This document shows positions 4,890 through 8,307 of a DNA stretch of 8,307 nt, piece by piece. The stretch covers positions 1 to 8,307 of the forward strand of contig JALHTA010000125.1 of assembly GCA_022865545.1 (NCBI GenBank). The letters are read 5' to 3'. The position numbers were made by a program, and so were the translations under genes. The notes under the pieces are model-generated. The model saw only the letters and a program-made list of their open reading frames with translations. It made no database searches and was not told the DNA's origin. This DNA comes from Actinomycetota bacterium (GTDB taxonomy: Bacteria; Actinomycetota; Humimicrobiia; Humimicrobiales; Humimicrobiaceae). Positions within the stretch are counted from its first letter, which is position 1, and each line of letters opens with the position of its first letter.

Positions 4890-5810
4890 TTAATTAAACC
4901 CTATTGGCCAGGTCCTCAAGTTTTCAGATTTAGATATCATGGATCTAACCCTTTCTATTTCTTCCTCTGTGGCACCTGATATCCTGCCGATTTTATCTTC
5001 AGTCATGTTTCTTTCCAGACCTGCAAGTATCTGGTCCAGTTTTCCATAACTCATTTTCAACATATCACTATCAGTAATTCCCGGTATAAGATCTGGGCTC
5101 GGAGCCTTTTCTATAAAATAAGCATCAATATTTAAATATGAAGCAATATCATTTACCTGTGTCTTAAACAGTGATATAAGGGGCATGATATCAGCGACTC
5201 CATCTCCGTATTTTACAAAAAATCCTGTGAGCCATTCACTTTTATTGGATGTTCCCACAAAAAGATAATTGTATAATTCTGAATAATAAAAAAGGATACT
5301 GCTTCTTATCCGGTGTTTGATCCTGTAGAATGCAAGACCCTTGTTTAATTCCTGATTATTTTCTCCCTCTAAATTTGCCAGATAAAGATCCTTACCAATA
5401 GCTTTTGAAAGCTTTTTCCTATGCTTTATGACAAATCTCTTCTGCACACTGCGTGAAAATAAAAAAGAAGGAGGATAAAGCCTGTATACACCCAGCCACC
5501 ATAGTATAGGAGAGATCCTTTTAACGGTATACTTTACAGAAAGACTTTCAGCAAATTTCTTTGCATCTCTCATTTGCGTGGGGTCTGAGTCTCTCTCTGG
5601 AAGTATTATAGCCCTTACCCTGTCACGGCCGAGAGCCTCAATACAAAGTTTGAGGGTAACGCATGAATCAAGTCCGCCACTAAGACCGATCAGTGCGCCA
5701 TTCCTTTTCAGGTCAATAGCATATCTTCTGATAAAATCAATAATGGCCTTTACTGTTTTTTCTATATCTGTATTTATAAATCCTTCTTTTTTGATCAATT
5801 CAGGCTCCAT
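4890..5810 (-). CDS. nadE: NadE, ammonia-dependent NAD+ synthetase
   Basis: Last step of NAD synthesis: ATP-dependent amidation of deamido-NAD. It is an N-type ATP pyrophosphatase. At 306 residues it has only the synthetase domain, with no glutaminase domain, so ammonia is the likely nitrogen donor. Motifs: P-loop SGGLDS at 44-49, GTSNKSEW at 186-193, KYGDGVADIMPL at 200-211 and the flexible KAPSPDLIPGITDSD near 235-249. Canonical ammonia-type enzymes have 245-275 residues; the surplus lies mainly between about 100 and 158, a basic and aromatic stretch (LWWLGVYRLYPP, then KHRKKLSK) inserted before the NNQELNKG region. The ATG at 5810 is chosen because it leaves a normal helical N-terminus; no ribosome binding site is evident. 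It starts 38 bases after the preceding gene ends. No terminator is visible between its stop and the convergent small-RNA gene. Confidence 0.96.
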   Translation of the reverse strand: MEPELIKKEGFINTDIEKTVKAIIDFIRRYAIDLKRNGALIGLSGGLDSCVTLKLCIEALGRDRVRAIILPERDSDPTQMRDAKKFAESLSVKYTVKRISPILWWLGVYRLYPPSFLFSRSVQKRFVIKHRKKLSKAIGKDLYLANLEGENNQELNKGLAFYRIKHRIRSSILFYYSELYNYLFVGTSNKSEWLTGFFVKYGDGVADIMPLISLFKTQVNDIASYLNIDAYFIEKAPSPDLIPGITDSDMLKMSYGKLDQILAGLERNMTEDKIGRISGATEEEIERVRSMISKSENLRTWPIGFN

Positions 5811-5848
5811 TTAATAAAAAATAAGAAATCAATAAGATATTGCCTCGA

Positions 5849-7951
5849 TTATTTTCCGATAATATTTAATGATTTTATTAGATCTTCTTTATTGGTAACA
5901 GGAAGTTCACAGTAATAATTCTTACAGATATATGCAGTAGGCTTATTATTTATCGGGTGCAATTCATTGATAAATGTTTTGAGTTCGCTGACCTGGCTAA
6001 AATCTTGATCCTCTGACTTATAAATCACTATTTTATTCGGAATGAAATGTTTATTAATAATTTCAAAAAATTCTCTTGATCCTTCTTTTTTTTCTCCATC
6101 TACTATGATTATTTCATAAGATGGTCCTGATAGATAATCAATAACAGATAGAAGGTAAGTATGTGAAATAGGTGAATTCTTTATATTTTCTCCAAATACC
6201 TCACCAATTCTTGTAGCTTTTTTTTCAAATTCAGCATTCATTGTAATTCTACCAAGTCTGACAAGATTAAATGCTGATACAGAATTCCCAGAAGGAATTG
6301 CTCCGTCATAACTATCCTTATGTCTCACTATCAATTCTTCACTTCTTAAATCGGTAAAAAAGTAGCCTCCATTTTTATTATCCCAAAAATATTTATCCAG
6401 ATATTCTTGAAGTTTTAAAGCTTTATTAATATATTCAAATCTAAAAGTACTCTGGTATAGTTCGATAAGTGCCAGGACTATAAATGCATAATCATCAAGA
6501 TTTGCATTTATGCTAGATTCTCCTTCCCTGTATCTATGAAATAATCCATCATTCCCATTTGTCATATTGCTAGCAATAAAGGCAATGGAATCTTCTGCAA
6601 TTTTTATCAGCTCCGGATCATCAAGGATCCTTCCCCCTCTTGCATATGCTGCAGCCATTAGACCATTCCAGTCAGTTAAGACTTTATCATCCTTAAATGG
6701 AGGGATTCTATTTTTCCTGTAGTTATAAAGCTTTGCCATAAGATCATCAATTTTTTTAGTGAAAGCACCAATCTCTATTTCCATTTCTTCTGCGAGTTCC
6801 GCATAAGTGTTTGTTCTGAAAAGTATATTTTTTCCCGGACTATTTCCTGTCGCTTCATCCCTGAAATTACCATTTTTCTTTATATTGAAGACTTTTTCAA
6901 TAATGCTTCCATCTTCTTCCCCTAGCAGGTCCATGATCTCTGTACTGTCCCAAACATAGAAAGTACCTTCTTCTCCTTCGCTGTCCGCATCCTCAGCTGA
7001 ATAAAAAGCTCCTTGTGGTGATCTCATATTTTTATTCACATAATCATAAATCAGCCTGACAGTTTCTTTGTACGTGTCCTTACCAGTTACTTGATATACA
7101 TCCAGATAAGCAAAGGCATTTATTGCCTGGTCATATAACATTTTTTCAAAATGAGGAAGTATCCATTCCTTATCTGTTGAGTAGCGGTGAAAACCATAAC
7201 CGACATGATCCCATATTCCACCCTTACGCATTGATGATAGTGTTTTTTCAACCATTTCAAGAGAGTCTGGATTACCGCTTTTTTTCCAGTAATTTAAAAG
7301 AAATGAAAGATTGTGAGCGCTCGGGAATTTGGGGGCATTTCCAAATCCACCATTTTCACTGTCATAAATGCTATAAAAACCATTATAAGCTTTTTCGATC
7401 GCTAAATGATCTATTGGTCCTTCAGAAGTATTATTCGTAATATCTACCAGCAGATCTTTTATTTTATCTTTAGAAGCTAATATATCTTTTCTTTTTGTTT
7501 TCCATAATTGATCCATCAAAGGTATCAATTGAATAAGACCAGTTTGGCCGCCCCTGTTTTCTTTAGGAATATATGTAGCTGCAAAGAAAGGTTCCTTCGA
7601 TGGTGTCATGATTATTGTTAAAGGCCAGCCTCCCCTACCGGTCATCATCTGGGCCACAGACATATATATTTTGTCAATATCTGGTCTTTCCTCGCGGTCA
7701 ACTTTTATATTAATAAAAGTCTTGTTCATCAGGTCAGCAACATCTATATCTTCAAATGATTCTTTTTCCATTACATGACACCAATGGCATGTTGAATACC
7801 CAATAGAAAGAAAAATAGGTTTATCCTGCTTTTGGGCAAGTCTGAAGGCCTCTTTTCCCCACGGCATCCAGTTTACAGGGTTGCCGGCGTGCTGCAGCAG
7901 ATATGGACTTTTCTCATATTTTAAGATATTTTCGGTTTTATCATTCATCAT
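5849..7951 (-). CDS. Thioredoxin-domain protein of the DUF255 / YyaL / SPATA20-like family
   Basis: A conserved cytosolic protein of 700 residues, close to the usual 650-700, with no signal peptide. The N-terminal third is a thioredoxin-like DUF255 domain: [14 protein letters not shown] at 15-28, the redox-type CHWC at 55-58, [10 protein letters not shown] at 84-93 and [11 protein letters not shown] at 107-117. The remainder is an alpha/alpha-toroid of the six-hairpin glycosidase type: [10 protein letters not shown] at 201-210, [15 protein letters not shown] at 244-258, [11 protein letters not shown] at 266-276 and [13 protein letters not shown] at 317-329. The C-terminus ([13 protein letters not shown]) is also typical. 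The reaction is not established for the family; a redox or sugar-related role is often suggested and should not be taken as known. Its ATG overlaps the stop of the preceding sugar-phosphate gene as ATGA (7951-7948), which implies coupled translation. A second ATG follows immediately, so the start may be one codon later. Confidence 0.95.
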   Translation of the reverse strand: MMNDKTENILKYEKSPYLLQHAGNPVNWMPWGKEAFRLAQKQDKPIFLSIGYSTCHWCHVMEKESFEDIDVADLMNKTFINIKVDREERPDIDKIYMSVAQMMTGRGGWPLTIIMTPSKEPFFAATYIPKENRGGQTGLIQLIPLMDQLWKTKRKDILASKDKIKDLLVDITNNTSEGPIDHLAIEKAYNGFYSIYDSENGGFGNAPKFPSAHNLSFLLNYWKKSGNPDSLEMVEKTLSSMRKGGIWDHVGYGFHRYSTDKEWILPHFEKMLYDQAINAFAYLDVYQVTGKDTYKETVRLIYDYVNKNMRSPQGAFYSAEDADSEGEEGTFYVWDSTEIMDLLGEEDGSIIEKVFNIKKNGNFRDEATGNSPGKNILFRTNTYAELAEEMEIEIGAFTKKIDDLMAKLYNYRKNRIPPFKDDKVLTDWNGLMAAAYARGGRILDDPELIKIAEDSIAFIASNMTNGNDGLFHRYREGESSINANLDDYAFIVLALIELYQSTFRFEYINKALKLQEYLDKYFWDNKNGGYFFTDLRSEELIVRHKDSYDGAIPSGNSVSAFNLVRLGRITMNAEFEKKATRIGEVFGENIKNSPISHTYLLSVIDYLSGPSYEIIIVDGEKKEGSREFFEIINKHFIPNKIVIYKSEDQDFSQVSELKTFINELHPINNKPTAYICKNYYCELPVTNKEDLIKSLNIIGK

Positions 7952-8307
7952 TTCTTTTGATCAGTCAGAACAAGGCTATTCTTTATTTTTACAACAATTT
8001 TTGCTGGACATTCGGTCTCATTAATATTACTGTCCTGAAAATCAGTAAATGCACTTTTCTTAGAATCTCCATAAAAAAGGAGCACTGCAGCCGTGCTTTT
8101 TAGTAAAAGGGTCCTGGAGCTGCTCATCCTGTCTTTTGGAGGCTTAGGAGAATCATCCATTGTAAAAAAATATTTATATTTGTTTTTTACAGAATGATGA
8201 CCTGGATAGATACCAGCTATATGGCAATCTTCCCCGGAACTTAAAAGAATAATATCAAAATATTTCCCAAATCTCTTCAGTTCTTCTTCATATCCTCCCG
8301 ATCCCTG
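7948..8307 (-). CDS. pgl: 6-phosphogluconolactonase-family protein, C-terminal 119 residues (N-terminus beyond window)
   Basis: The frame is open from the right edge to the TGA at 7950-7948. It contains [22 protein letters not shown], the signature of the 6-phosphogluconolactonase / glucosamine-6-phosphate isomerase fold (usual form GxGxDGHxASLFPG). [32 protein letters not shown] corresponds to the usual PxxRITLT...VLFLVTGxxKAxAL strand-helix pair, and [16 protein letters not shown] to the typical end. The motif (D-x-HxAxxxPG) favours the lactonase over the deaminase branch, so hydrolysis of 6-phosphogluconolactone in the oxidative pentose phosphate pathway is the best guess. The glycine after the aspartate is replaced by cysteine. 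There is no start here: an ATG at 8160 lies inside the fold and is not a plausible start. It is coupled by ATGA to the downstream thioredoxin-domain gene. Confidence 0.8.
   Translation of the reverse strand, partial: QGSGGYEEELKRFGKYFDIILLSSGEDCHIAGIYPGHHSVKNKYKYFFTMDDSPKPPKDRMSSSRTLLLKSTAAVLLFYGDSKKSAFTDFQDSNINETECPAKIVVKIKNSLVLTDQKK

Noticed and set aside
7948..8160. A separate 70-residue protein starting at the ATG at 8160
   Set aside because: The same frame continues open to the right edge and encodes the conserved lactonase motif upstream of that ATG.
1..8307. Mobile elements, CRISPR arrays, tRNA or rRNA genes
   Set aside because: No transposase, regularly spaced repeats, terminal inverted repeats, cloverleaf or rRNA-like sequence was seen.

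Overview
The window is a low-GC (roughly one third G+C), gene-dense piece of bacterial chromosome. Every protein gene lies on the minus strand, so transcription runs from right to left. The genes are housekeeping biosynthesis: aromatic amino acids, NAD, CMP phosphorylation, phospholipid acylation and the non-mevalonate isoprenoid pathway. The order aroA-cmk-plsC-ispH, a TyrA with a C-terminal ACT domain and a class II-like AroA resemble Clostridia and related or deep-branching low-GC anaerobes. I cannot name the phylum from this sequence. TGA and TAA both act as ordinary stops, so the genetic code is standard.

Right block (8307 to 4890): the C-terminal part of a 6-phosphogluconolactonase-family gene overlaps by ATGA a 700-residue thioredoxin-domain DUF255/YyaL-type protein. 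A 38-base gap then leads to nadE, the ammonia-dependent NAD synthetase.

Centre (4889 to 4419): a 471-base stretch without a protein gene. It holds the most unusual feature of the window: a probable independent small RNA on the plus strand, opposite to all neighbours. It has its own extended -10 promoter (4629-4657), a body of about 170 bases with mutually competing helices, and an intrinsic terminator ending in eight T (4826-4833). A second promoter (4473-4501, minus strand) faces away from it and drives the left block. The centre is therefore a divergent promoter island plus an RNA gene convergent with nadE. I do not recognise the RNA family.

Left block (4418 to 1): tyrA, aroA, cmk, plsC and ispH are packed with gaps or overlaps of at most about 20 bases and look like one operon. 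It has two defects or oddities. tyrA is cut by a single in-frame TAA at 3795-3797, with both halves otherwise intact and in one frame. cmk has no ATG, GTG or TTG upstream of its P-loop; the only well-placed start is an ATT at 1990-1992, six bases after an AAGGAG ribosome binding site. ispH runs off the left edge.
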